Shown piece after piece: positions 1 to 7,873 of a DNA stretch of 12,281 bases. Position 1 is the first letter of the stretch. The number at the start of each line of letters is the position of its first letter. The position numbers were made by a program, and so were the translations under genes. The notes under the pieces were generated by a model. The model saw only the letters and a list, made by a program, of their open reading frames with translations, was not told where the DNA came from and searched no databases. The stretch covers positions 1 to 12,281 of the forward strand of contig JBEKDJ010000138.1 in NCBI GenBank assembly GCA_050014415.1. The letters run 5' to 3'. This DNA is from JBEKDJ01 sp050014415. Lineage in GTDB: Bacteria > Desulfobacterota > BSN033 > UBA1163.

Positions 1-10
1 AAGATGTAGC

Positions 11-85
11 ATGAAGTCCTTTAAACACTTCAACGCAAAGATCGACATCAACAAGACCCTCACTAAGAAAGCACTCCTTCCATGA
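11..85 (+). pseudogene. Possible N-terminal stub of a molybdenum hydroxylase FAD subunit
   Basis: A 24-codon reading frame begins MKSFKHFNAK and stops at tandem TGA codons. This decapeptide closely matches the usual start of xanthine dehydrogenase/CoxM-type FAD subunits, including the one in this window, which starts MKPFRHHNAR. After residue 10 the resemblance ends, and the conserved AGGTDLLG loop of the family is absent. No Shine-Dalgarno sequence is visible, although only 10 bases lie upstream. It could be a relic left by recombination between duplicated hydroxylase loci, or a chance match over a very short stretch. The rest of 1-123 shows nothing recognisable. Confidence 0.28.
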
Positions 86-123
86 TGAGGTCAATGCCCT
101 TGCCGTACCGGCATGGATGAAGA

Positions 124-1295
124 ATGGTGGAAAGATGCTTGGCTGTCTGTGCCCCAGGCCTAGAGCCATTGGTCGCACTGGAACTTGATCAGTTGGGTCG
201 TGTGGACAGCCATTCCCCCCTACAGTCAATGAATTCCCTGTCAGGGAGCAGGCTTCCATTGGAATCTGGAGGTGTAGAATTCCAAGGCTCTCTTTATGAC
301 CTCTATCGGGCGAATCTCTATCTCCGTACGGCAAGCCGAGTGTTAGTCCGGCTTGGCGAGTTTTACGCCTCCACATTTCCTGAACTCCGAAGAAAGGTGA
401 GTCGTCTGCCCTGGGAGAGAAGTCACGTTTATTTCACGAAGGCGCTGTGGCTGAGCGAATGGCAGGAGCGATTGCCGACCGATTGGGGAACCCTCCACTT
501 ATTCAGAAATACCACGAGGACCCCACCACCAAACTCCCCCAATTGATCCTGGTCCGGCTTGCGGGTAATCTTTGTACCGTCAGCATCGATTCTTCCGGAG
601 CACTTCTTCACAAGCGAGGTTATCGGCTTGCCACAGCAAAAGCTCCTCTTAGGGAAACTCTAGCAGCCGCAATGGTGATGGCTTCCGATTGGGATACTTT
701 CTCTCCTCTTCTCGATCCATTTTGCGGCTCAGGGACCATTCCTATTGAAGCGGCGCTATTGGCCAGAGGAATTCCGCCGGGTCATGCTCGGAGCTTCGCA
801 TTCATGGACTGGCCGAATTTCGATTCCAAATTCTGGAAGAAGCTGCATGGTGATATTCCTAAGGCAAACGTATCAGCCATCCCTGAGATCATTGCCTCAG
901 ACAGGGATGCAGGAGCCATACAGGCGGCGCGGGCCAATGCAGAGCGGGCGGGCGTGGCAGATGGTATCGAGTTTTCGTGCAAGGCTATCTCTGCAATAGA
1001 CCCCCCACCCTCTTCAGGCTGGGTGGTCACCAACCCACCCTATGGGGTGCGGTTAAGTAAAGCGAATGACCTGCGAAATCTGTACGCACAGCTTGGCAAG
1101 GTCCTCCGGATAAGATGCCCCGGCTGGCACGTGACGTTACTCTGTGGCCGTAGCCAGCTTGTTCGCAGCACTGGATTGGAATTCGATAAGGGATTATCCA
1201 TGATGAACGGCGGATTGAAGGTGAAGTTAATGAAGTGTTTGGTTCAATCTTCCTTGACCTCTCGCTCAGCTTCCCGGGAAGCGGACTGCTACTAA
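124..1295 (+). pseudogene. THUMP-domain class I SAM-dependent RNA methyltransferase (RlmL/YpsC family), frameshifted
   Basis: Members of this family methylate a guanine N2 position in 23S rRNA; the exact target here is not known. The first frame (124 to about 420) carries the N-terminal THUMP-type region, ending at LPWER. The homology then continues in another frame from about 420, reading KSRLFHEGAVAERM. That second frame includes the SAM-binding motif DPFCGSGT (about 711-734), the acidic motif ASDRDAG (about 894-914) and the catalytic NPPYG motif (about 1029-1046). Family members normally have roughly 15-18 residues between LPWER and KSRLYH, so the break looks like an out-of-frame deletion of about 50 bp, not a single-base slip. 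The ATG at 124 is the first start that keeps the conserved opening CLAVCAPGLEPLVALEL. The gene converges on the SDR with 10 bp between their stops. It is probably non-functional unless the junction is an assembly error. Confidence 0.82.
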
Positions 1296-1305
1296 GTGCT
1301 CAAGC

Positions 1306-2067
1306 CTAGGATATCGTAAACCCACCATCGACCGGTAAACAAACACCATTCACGTAGGATGATTCATCGGAACACAGCCAAAAGACTACACTGGCCATTT
1401 CCTCCGGTTGAGCCGGACGTCCTAAAGGTTGGTTATCTATCATGGCCTTGAACGTCTCCGGGGATTCTTTTACTGATCCCTCGGTTAATGGAGTCATGGT
1501 TATCGAGGGACAAACCGCATTTACACGAATACCGAATTTGGCATATTCTAAGGCAGTGACCTTGGTCAATTGGTTAATCCCACCTTTAGAAGCCCCATAG
1601 GCCGCCAAACCTGGTCCACCGATCAGTCCCCCAATGGAAGACATGTTCACAATGACACCAGAACCCTGTTTCATCATTTGTGGGAGCTCGTATTTCATGC
1701 ATAGCCAAATACCTTTAAGATTAACGGAAATGACATGATCCCACATTTCTTCTGGTATTTCATGAGTTAAGGAGGACGTATGGCCAATCCCGGCATTATT
1801 CAAGGCAAAGTCTAATCTTCCATAAATTCCTATTACCCGGTCAATCAGAGCCTCAACTTCACGAGCTTTGGTCACATCAGTGGGAACGAAAGTGGCTTTA
1901 CCACCCATCTGGACAATCTGCTGAACAGTTTGCCGTCCACCCTCTTGAGAAACATCAGCGATAACCACCTTGGCTCCTTCCCGGGCAAACATTAAGGCAG
2001 TAGCCTTGCCGATTCCGGAAGCCCCACCGGTCACCAGAAATACTTTATCTTGAGATCTTGCAGCCAT
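1306..2067 (-). CDS. SDR family NAD(P)-dependent oxidoreductase
   Basis: This is a classical short-chain dehydrogenase of 253 residues, the normal length for the family. It oxidises an alcohol or reduces a ketone in the cytoplasm; the substrate cannot be told from sequence. The Rossmann motif TGGASGIG is at residues 13-20. An Asp at 38, at the end of the second beta strand, favours NAD(H) over NADP(H). The NNAG motif is at 90-93. The catalytic residues are Ser144, Tyr157 and Lys161 (YGASK). The C-terminus is the usual PVDGGF. I chose the ATG at 2067 because it gives the standard length and has GAGAGGGG just upstream. ATGs at 2082 (GGAG six bases upstream), 2088 and 2094, and a TTG at 2097, are in frame. 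It is separated by 360 bp from the hydroxylase operon on the same strand, so co-transcription is uncertain. Confidence 0.93.
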   Translation of the reverse strand: MAARSQDKVFLVTGGASGIGKATALMFAREGAKVVIADVSQEGGRQTVQQIVQMGGKATFVPTDVTKAREVEALIDRVIGIYGRLDFALNNAGIGHTSSLTHEIPEEMWDHVISVNLKGIWLCMKYELPQMMKQGSGVIVNMSSIGGLIGGPGLAAYGASKGGINQLTKVTALEYAKFGIRVNAVCPSITMTPLTEGSVKESPETFKAMIDNQPLGRPAQPEEMASVVFWLCSDESSYVNGVCLPVDGGFTIS

Positions 2068-2427
2068 TTTCCCCTCTCTCATAGCCATCTCCATCAAAAA
2101 GTGTTACTTAATATATAATTGGAAATATTTGAAATTTCCCATCGTGAACCAGCTTATTGTAACCTAAATCATATAGGCTTCTATAATCTAAATTATATTC
2201 TATCGGATTTCAGAGAAAAATCGGTCGCCTTTGCTTCAAATGCCACGGGTCTAACTGGAGGGCTTTGTGGCGGTACTCCAAGCGGATCGGGCTGGGATCA
2301 AAGCTGACAATCTTCATACTATCGCTTTTTATCACTTTCGTCGAACCCCCACGATTCCAGGTTTGGGTTTCAAGCCGTTTTCATCAGGTTTCATAAAAAC
2401 CACTGACAACAACAGCAGCGTTCCCGA
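2068..2427. other. Intergenic region between hydroxylase operon and SDR
   Basis: This is about 360 bp of AT-rich sequence. Apart from the 2121-2139 inverted repeat I see no gene in it. Short minus-strand frames (for example from 2394, 20 codons) lack a ribosome binding site and any recognisable similarity. No convincing GC-rich hairpin followed by a T-run was found after the hydroxylase operon stop at 2428. Confidence 0.6.
2121..2139. promoter_or_regulatory. Candidate operator upstream of the SDR
   Basis: The inverted repeat GGAAAT-N7-ATTTCC has a perfect 6-bp half-site and lies 50-70 bp upstream of the preferred SDR start, in AT-rich DNA that contains TATATT-like -10 sequences. This is the usual place and size for a repressor site. 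No cognate regulator is in the window, and AT-rich inverted repeats arise easily by chance. Confidence 0.25.
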
Positions 2428-4764
2428 TCAGGCCAGTAAGGCCCGCCTCACAAGGACCTTTGTAATCTCCACCTTATATTCGTTCATAGTAAGTGGTGTG
2501 GCGTCTTCCACTGCAGTTTCTGCTACCTCAGCCACTATCTTTCCATCAATAGAGCGTCCTCTTATGACACCCTCCGCCTTCTTAGCACGGATAGGCTCCG
2601 GGGCTACTCCTCCCAGGACAATACGGACGTCCTTACAAACGTGGTCATACGCAGTTAATACCGATGCCACACTCACAATGGCGAAATCGATGGGTTTTCT
2701 CAGTGTGAACTTTTCATACCTCTGCAGTGCCCCCTCCGGAGGCTTAGGGATCTGGATTTCTTTTATGAGCTCATCTGGATCAAGAACGGTGGAGCACGTC
2801 GCGCTGGCTTTGAAAAAATCCTGCACAGCGACTGTCCGTTTCGTTGTGACGATCCGGGCGTCAAGTGCAACGAGGGCGACGCCCACATCGGATGGTCCGA
2901 CGGCAAGGCAGCCGCAATTGAAGCAGCGTTGCGCCTCTCTCTCGATTTCACTCTCACTGAGGCCGGAAATGTCCTCCATATCAATGCTCTTGATCCGATC
3001 GGTCGGTGGCACTTCGTGAACCTCTACCCGAGGAATTTCCTGAAAAAAAGATTCGACAAAACCATCGTCCAGCTTCGCGTTGATAGCGGAGGACTTGCCC
3101 TCCCCAAGCACGGATTCCATTACCCGTACTGCCTCTCGTGCCGATGCGACCGCCTGAATGACCGTCGAGGGTCCTGACACCATATCGCCACCCATAAAAA
3201 CGGACTTGCCAACTTTCTGGAAATCTGCGGTGAGAAACGGATCAGCTGCCTGGCCTATGGCAATAATAACGTTCTCCGCCTCAAGGCTCAAGGCTTTGCA
3301 TGTAGTGTCATATTGCGGGTTGAACGAGCCGTCAGGCTCGCGGACCGAAACGCATGTCACGGTCTCTATGCCGGAGACCTTACCGCCCTTCGTTATAATC
3401 TCTGTTATACCCAGGGAGGGATGGATGGTTATCCCTTCTTCCTCGGCCTCGAGGATCTCTTGATCCAGGGCAAGCATCCTGTCTTTGGAAGTAAGGTCGA
3501 GGCACTCGAGGCAGACGACGTGGACTTCCTCGGAGCCAAGCCTCCGAGCGGTCCTGGCGGCATCTATGGCTACGCTTCCTCCGCCGATAACAATCACCTT
3601 GTTGCCCAAAGGGACTTTCTCTCTGGAATTGATCTTTTTCAGGTAGTCCAGCGCGTAATGCACACCCTGGGCATCTTCGCCGGGTACACCCAGCTTTAAG
3701 CTTTTCCAGGTCCCCCCTGCCGCAAAGACAGCGTCAAAGCGGTCCTTGATATCACTGAGTGCCACATCTTTTCCCACATCCACCCCCACCTCGAAGGTAA
3801 TCCCCATGCCCTTGAGGGCCTGGATCTGCCTCCTCACCAATTCCTTTGGAAGACGATAAGGTGGTATACTATACAGGAGCATGCCACCCGCCTCCTGCAT
3901 TTTTTCGTAGACGGTGACCTTGTGACCGTCCCGCCTCAAGTAGAACGCTGCGGCAAGTCCCGCAGGGCCAGAGCCCATGATGGCGACTTTCTTGCCGGAT
4001 TCTTTCGTAGGTGGACTATAGAATTTATCTGCCCTATCAAGTACATAATCACCTATGCCCCGCTCCACACAGTGAATCGCCACAGACTGGTCAAATTCAC
4101 TGCGGTTGCATTCAGTCTCGCAGAAAATCGGACACACCCGTCCGGTCATCGCAGGGATCGGGTTGTAATCCATCAGCATTTGCGCCGCTTCTGCAAAGTC
4201 ACCTTTACGCACCTTTTGCAAGTACGAAGGGATAGCAATATGGGCCGGGCAATGGCTCGAGCAGGGATACTCAGCCAGAGGGGTAGCGCCGAAAAGTGAG
4301 TGATAACGGTTGTCGCCCGCTAGGGCACTACATATCTTGCCGCCTTTGCGCAGACAGACAATGGGGCCGCCAATCTGTGTCGGATAGCGGTAATACCAGC
4401 ATCGCACATCCTGTGCCAGGTTCCCGCCGATGGTGGCCATGTTTCGGATGTGAGGACTGGCAACAGAATGAACCGCTTCTGCGAGAAGTTTGTAGTCTTC
4501 CTTCACTTCCATTGAGCCTGCGATGTCGGCCAGCTTCGTTAATGCGCCTATTCTGAGGCCCTTCATATTTTTTTTGATATAGTCCAAGCCATTGATCGTC
4601 TTTATATTGATTACTGCCTCAGGGTAGTCAGGTATGGTTTTGTCTCTCATGGCCCCCAGGAGGTCCGTACCTCCAGCGTTGACTCTTGCCCTTCCTTTGT
4701 ATTTTACAAGAAGTGTAGTCGCTTCTCTGAGGGATCGCGCATTATGGTGTCTGAATGGCTTCAT
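2428..4764 (-). CDS. Molybdenum hydroxylase FAD subunit with nested GltD-like NAD(P)H oxidoreductase domain
   Basis: This 778-residue flavoprotein should take electrons from the hydroxylase and exchange them with NAD(P). Residues 1-158 are the first part of a CoxM/XdhB FAD-binding domain: NAGGTDLLG at 29-37, TIGGNL at 111-116 and GDNRYHSLFG at 150-159. A GltD-type module then occupies about 160-616. It has Fe-S cysteines at 168, 172, 211, 215, 219 and possibly 232, an FAD motif GSGPAG at 264-269, a second dinucleotide motif IGGGSVAID at 393-401, a GGD near 525-527, and Cys614/617/619. The FAD-subunit fold resumes at CLAVGPSDVGVALVALDA (619-636) and ends with the CO_deh_flav_C domain (about 675-778). 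Normal FAD subunits are about 280-330 residues, so the extra length is the insertion. Cys122, 137 and 145 resemble the [4Fe-4S] loop of 4-hydroxybenzoyl-CoA reductase beta. The ATG overlaps the upstream stop by 4 nt and has GGGAGG upstream. There is no internal stop, so the fusion is real in this sequence. Confidence 0.92.
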   Translation of the reverse strand: MKPFRHHNARSLREATTLLVKYKGRARVNAGGTDLLGAMRDKTIPDYPEAVINIKTINGLDYIKKNMKGLRIGALTKLADIAGSMEVKEDYKLLAEAVHSVASPHIRNMATIGGNLAQDVRCWYYRYPTQIGGPIVCLRKGGKICSALAGDNRYHSLFGATPLAEYPCSSHCPAHIAIPSYLQKVRKGDFAEAAQMLMDYNPIPAMTGRVCPIFCETECNRSEFDQSVAIHCVERGIGDYVLDRADKFYSPPTKESGKKVAIMGSGPAGLAAAFYLRRDGHKVTVYEKMQEAGGMLLYSIPPYRLPKELVRRQIQALKGMGITFEVGVDVGKDVALSDIKDRFDAVFAAGGTWKSLKLGVPGEDAQGVHYALDYLKKINSREKVPLGNKVIVIGGGSVAIDAARTARRLGSEEVHVVCLECLDLTSKDRMLALDQEILEAEEEGITIHPSLGITEIITKGGKVSGIETVTCVSVREPDGSFNPQYDTTCKALSLEAENVIIAIGQAADPFLTADFQKVGKSVFMGGDMVSGPSTVIQAVASAREAVRVMESVLGEGKSSAINAKLDDGFVESFFQEIPRVEVHEVPPTDRIKSIDMEDISGLSESEIEREAQRCFNCGCLAVGPSDVGVALVALDARIVTTKRTVAVQDFFKASATCSTVLDPDELIKEIQIPKPPEGALQRYEKFTLRKPIDFAIVSVASVLTAYDHVCKDVRIVLGGVAPEPIRAKKAEGVIRGRSIDGKIVAEVAETAVEDATPLTMNEYKVEITKVLVRRALLA

Positions 4765-7058
4765 TTCGTACCTCCCTGATCTCTTCTAAGGTTTGAACTT
4801 ATCTTTCCCAGCGCTTTCAGTACCCTGTCTGGTGTGACAGGATACTCATACAGCCATGTGCCGACTGCGTTGGATACCGCCATGAGCACGGCAGATGGCC
4901 CGGGCGATGTGGATACTTCTCCAACTCCTATGGCATGGAAACGGTGGCTGGGAAATGGCGTTTCCATGACCACATTGTCAATCACGGGCAGCTCGGCAAA
5001 GGTACGCCACTTGTAGTCTATCAAGTTTGCATTTACAATATGTCCTGTCCGGCGATCAAGGATCGTCTCTTCGAAGATTGCGCTATCAATGCCTGCGGAA
5101 CCAAAACACCCATTGAGCTGACCTTCGAGGCCCGGCGGGTCTATAATCTGACCCACATCTGTGGCGTTCACCACGCGGATGAGGTCTACCTTCCCTGTTT
5201 CTGTGTCGACCTCAACCTCTACAAAGCTCATCATGCAGTTACACATAGTAAAATCAGGGTCAAAACGTCCGTAGCCAAGTATGGTCCGGTCGTTTCCCAT
5301 GGCCCTCCACTTCACGTTCTTTTCCGAATGGCCCTTCACAAATACCACCCCATCGGCCGTATCGAGGTCCCCAGGATCCGTGCCAAGTTTGCGTGCACCC
5401 AATTCCAGGAGTAGTCGTCTTGCGTCTTCTGCCGCATTGATGACAGCGCTCCCAATGGCATAGGTCCCTCTGGAACCGACCGGTCCGAACTCGAAAGGGG
5501 TCACCAGCGAATCTGCCGGCGTCATGGAGATGCGCTCCAGCGGTATCTGGAGCACCTCCCCAACCATTTTGACATAGTTGCTCTTCTGGCCGGTCCCGTG
5601 CTCCGCCACACAGAGAAAGATGGTTGCCGTGCCGTTATAACCGAGCTGTACGTAGGCCTCTGATGCATCCTCACCGATATCGGCATTCCCGTGAACACCC
5701 ACCCCGATGCCGCGCCGTTTGGCGCCGTTCACTGCGGTCGGTTTCAGCCAACCTTTCCATTTCTTCTTCCAGCCGAAGGTTTCGGCGCCTTTGTCCATAG
5801 CTTTTGAGTAGTCGACCCCCCGGAAGTCATACCATCTTCCATCACGCCAATAGTACCCTCCACCAGGTTTGACAAAGTTTTTCTTGAGGACCTCAAAGGG
5901 ATCAAGCTCTGCCTTCTCCATGGCAAGGCAGAGAAGTGGGATGAAGGAGCTTTTTAACTCCTGACCGCCGAAGCCCCTTGTAGCGCCGGAGGCGTTCCGA
6001 TTGGTAGCCACTACAATGTTCTTAAGGTCCCAGTTAGGGCACTGGGCCATGATCATCAGTTCTCCCGAACCGATCGCAACCTGGGCCTGAGTCGTGAAAG
6101 AATAGTATCCAGTGTCAACATACCATGTGCCCTGTATGGCGGTTAATGTGCCGTCCTTCTTCATCCCCACTCTCGCATGAATACGCGAGCTGACCCGCAA
6201 CACGAAGGTAGCCATGTGCTCCTCTTTTGTGATCATCACCTTTACTGGCCGCCCGGTGGCCCTGCTGAGAAGGATGGCATAGCTCTCTACCTGCCAGCAC
6301 GTAAATTTTGTCCCAAAACCGCCTCCCACCTGACACCCGATGCTTCGTACCTCTACCTCTCGGTTGAAGACATGGAAAAGGGTGACCTTATCCATGTAAG
6401 GAGCCTGGCTGGTTCCCCAGATAGTAACCTTATCTGGTTCTTCCCAGACCGCTATCGCCCCAACTGATTCAGCGGGGAGGGCGTTCGGTATATTCTCGTA
6501 TCCAAAGGTGCCTTCGCTAATGACATCGGCCTCTGCAAATCCCTTCTCTACATCACCTCTCACAACACCTTTGAGACAGTTGGGACCGTAGATGATTGTA
6601 CCCCCTGGCACTATATTTCCGGGAAACTCATCGTACACCAGGGGGGCGCCAGGAGCGAGGGCAGAATCTATATCAAAGACCGCTGGGAGCACCTCATACT
6701 CGACATCGATGAGGGCAATAGCTTCTTCTGCGATCTCTTCGGTTGTCGCCGCCACAAGAGCGACGACATCACCTACACACCTGACCTTTTTATCAAGGAC
6801 GCGCACGTTACGGGGTGTGCCTCCCCTATAATCAGGGATATCTTCCCAGGTGAGGACTGCTTTCACGCCCGGCAGCGCCAAAGCCTTGCTTTTGTCAACC
6901 TTCTTGATGAGCGCATGGGCATGGGGGCTTCTTTTCACCTTTCCATAGAGGAGGTTCTGAAATTTCATATCGTCCAAGTACTGTGTTGCCCCCGTGACGA
7001 TATCCTCTGCATCCCTTCGCTTTATAGCCTTACCAATATATCTATAGTTATTGCTCAT
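4761..7058 (-). CDS. Molybdenum hydroxylase large subunit (molybdopterin-binding, xanthine dehydrogenase family)
   Basis: This is the 765-residue catalytic subunit. It binds the molybdopterin cytosine dinucleotide cofactor and hydroxylates (or reductively dehydroxylates) an organic substrate using water. The N-terminal Ald_Xan_dh_C domain spans about 17-125 (VTGATQYLDD, SPHAHALI). The Mo-binding regions follow: GGGFG at 245-249, RGFGG at 361-365, GTGQ at 488-491, and the near-C-terminal GVGE with the expected catalytic base Glu714. Length matches the family. Residues after the Glu (STSPGPSAV, 716-724) depart from the common GVGEPP pattern and are shared with the second copy at 10487-12281, so both belong to one subclade. 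The start at 7058 has GGGGAGAT upstream and lies 3 bp after the small-subunit stop. Its stop overlaps the FAD-subunit start, showing one transcript. The substrate is unknown; aromatic or N-heterocyclic compounds, aldehydes and aromatic acyl-CoAs are all possible. Confidence 0.95.
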   Translation of the reverse strand: MSNNYRYIGKAIKRRDAEDIVTGATQYLDDMKFQNLLYGKVKRSPHAHALIKKVDKSKALALPGVKAVLTWEDIPDYRGGTPRNVRVLDKKVRCVGDVVALVAATTEEIAEEAIALIDVEYEVLPAVFDIDSALAPGAPLVYDEFPGNIVPGGTIIYGPNCLKGVVRGDVEKGFAEADVISEGTFGYENIPNALPAESVGAIAVWEEPDKVTIWGTSQAPYMDKVTLFHVFNREVEVRSIGCQVGGGFGTKFTCWQVESYAILLSRATGRPVKVMITKEEHMATFVLRVSSRIHARVGMKKDGTLTAIQGTWYVDTGYYSFTTQAQVAIGSGELMIMAQCPNWDLKNIVVATNRNASGATRGFGGQELKSSFIPLLCLAMEKAELDPFEVLKKNFVKPGGGYYWRDGRWYDFRGVDYSKAMDKGAETFGWKKKWKGWLKPTAVNGAKRRGIGVGVHGNADIGEDASEAYVQLGYNGTATIFLCVAEHGTGQKSNYVKMVGEVLQIPLERISMTPADSLVTPFEFGPVGSRGTYAIGSAVINAAEDARRLLLELGARKLGTDPGDLDTADGVVFVKGHSEKNVKWRAMGNDRTILGYGRFDPDFTMCNCMMSFVEVEVDTETGKVDLIRVVNATDVGQIIDPPGLEGQLNGCFGSAGIDSAIFEETILDRRTGHIVNANLIDYKWRTFAELPVIDNVVMETPFPSHRFHAIGVGEVSTSPGPSAVLMAVSNAVGTWLYEYPVTPDRVLKALGKISSNLRRDQGGTK

Positions 7059-7061
7059 CTC

Positions 7062-7598
7062 TTATCTCCCCTTGTCTGCAACCGACATGACCGCTCTCAC
7101 CACATGGTAATGGCTTACGCACCGGCAGAAATTACCCGATAGGGCCTCCTTGACTTCTTCCTCGGTGGGGTGTGGATTCTCGTTTAGCAGTACTTTTGAC
7201 GTCATAATCATACCTGGCGTGCAAAAACCGCATTGAAAGGCCGTATGGTCGACAAAAGCTTGCTGCAAGGGATCGAGCTCACCGGTCTTAGGATTCCTCA
7301 ACCCCTCGATTGTGGTTATACTCTTTCCATCGCATTCAATCGTAAGGACCTTACAGGAAAGGACCGCCCTCCCATCCATGATCACCGTGCAAGCTCCACA
7401 AGCGCCGTTGTCACAGGAGATCTTCGTGCCCGTAAGGCATAAAGTCTCCCTCAGGGTGTGGGACAGTGTATTGAAAGGTTCAACTCCGCCGGGCCTACCG
7501 CCTACGTCGAGCGCGTAAACTTGCCCGTTTACCGTAAGGTGAATAGTCTGGTCATTAAAGGCTCGCTTTGTGGTCTGGTTTGTCTTCTTTACTGCCAT
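7062..7598 (-). CDS. Molybdenum hydroxylase small subunit, 2x[2Fe-2S]
   Basis: This 178-residue electron-transfer subunit links the Mo centre to the FAD subunit. The plant-type ferredoxin domain binds one [2Fe-2S] through Cys62, Cys67, Cys70 and Cys82 (CDNGACGAC then SCK). The helical second domain binds the other through Cys123, Cys126, Cys158 and Cys160 (CGFC and CRC). All eight ligands are present. The frame is open further upstream, but the ATG at 7598 is chosen because a strong GGAGGA lies six bases before it. The protein has a slightly long N-terminus (about 18 residues before the beta-grasp fold) with no signal peptide, so the enzyme should be cytoplasmic. It is the first gene of the operon, followed after 3 bp by the large subunit. 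The gene order small-large-FAD differs from the medium-small-large order of aerobic CO dehydrogenases. Confidence 0.96.
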   Translation of the reverse strand: MAVKKTNQTTKRAFNDQTIHLTVNGQVYALDVGGRPGGVEPFNTLSHTLRETLCLTGTKISCDNGACGACTVIMDGRAVLSCKVLTIECDGKSITTIEGLRNPKTGELDPLQQAFVDHTAFQCGFCTPGMIMTSKVLLNENPHPTEEEVKEALSGNFCRCVSHYHVVRAVMSVADKGR

Positions 7599-7604
7599 GT
7601 CGCT

Positions 7605-7610
7605 TCCTCC
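7605..7610 (-). promoter_or_regulatory. Ribosome binding site of the small subunit
   Basis: GGAGGA on the minus strand, six bases before the ATG at 7598. It decides the start over upstream in-frame codons, which have no comparable site. Confidence 0.8.
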
Positions 7611-7640
7611 ATTTCGAGCATTATGCCGTTGGGGTGGGAA

Positions 7641-7669
7641 AGTATAACCCCATGTTTTTCCCATCCCTA
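7641..7669 (-). promoter_or_regulatory. Candidate sigma70-type promoter of the hydroxylase operon
   Basis: On the minus strand TATACT (7646-7641) makes a good -10 box, one base from TATAAT. It is 17 bp from a weak -35 (TAGGGA, 7669-7664). The predicted leader is about 36 nt, which fits the start at 7598. The -35 matches only half of the consensus, so activator control or a different sigma factor is possible. Confidence 0.28.
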
Positions 7670-7873
7670 TTTGCCTCATACCAAGCTTGCTTCGTTCATG
7701 TAGCTTGTTACATTTGTCCAGTTACCGACGTGCGGGCTTACCTCAATGTGCTGAAATGTACCCCTGCGTTGCTTGCTCAAGCTTTCTTGAGGACTCCTTT
7801 CAAAAATGCTCACAATGGACAAAAAATAGCGCCTACTGAAGCAGACGCTCAAATCAGAAACGCTTGATTTCAC

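Noticed and set aside
2267..3019. A 250-codon plus-strand open frame opposite the FAD-subunit gene
   Set aside because: It is the complement of a well-supported coding sequence, is Ser/Thr-rich with no recognisable motif, and has no ribosome binding site.
3313..3699. Plus-strand open frames within the hydroxylase operon (also 4935-5414 and 11136-11749)
   Set aside because: They are antisense shadows of genes with clear family motifs; their products show no domain signature.
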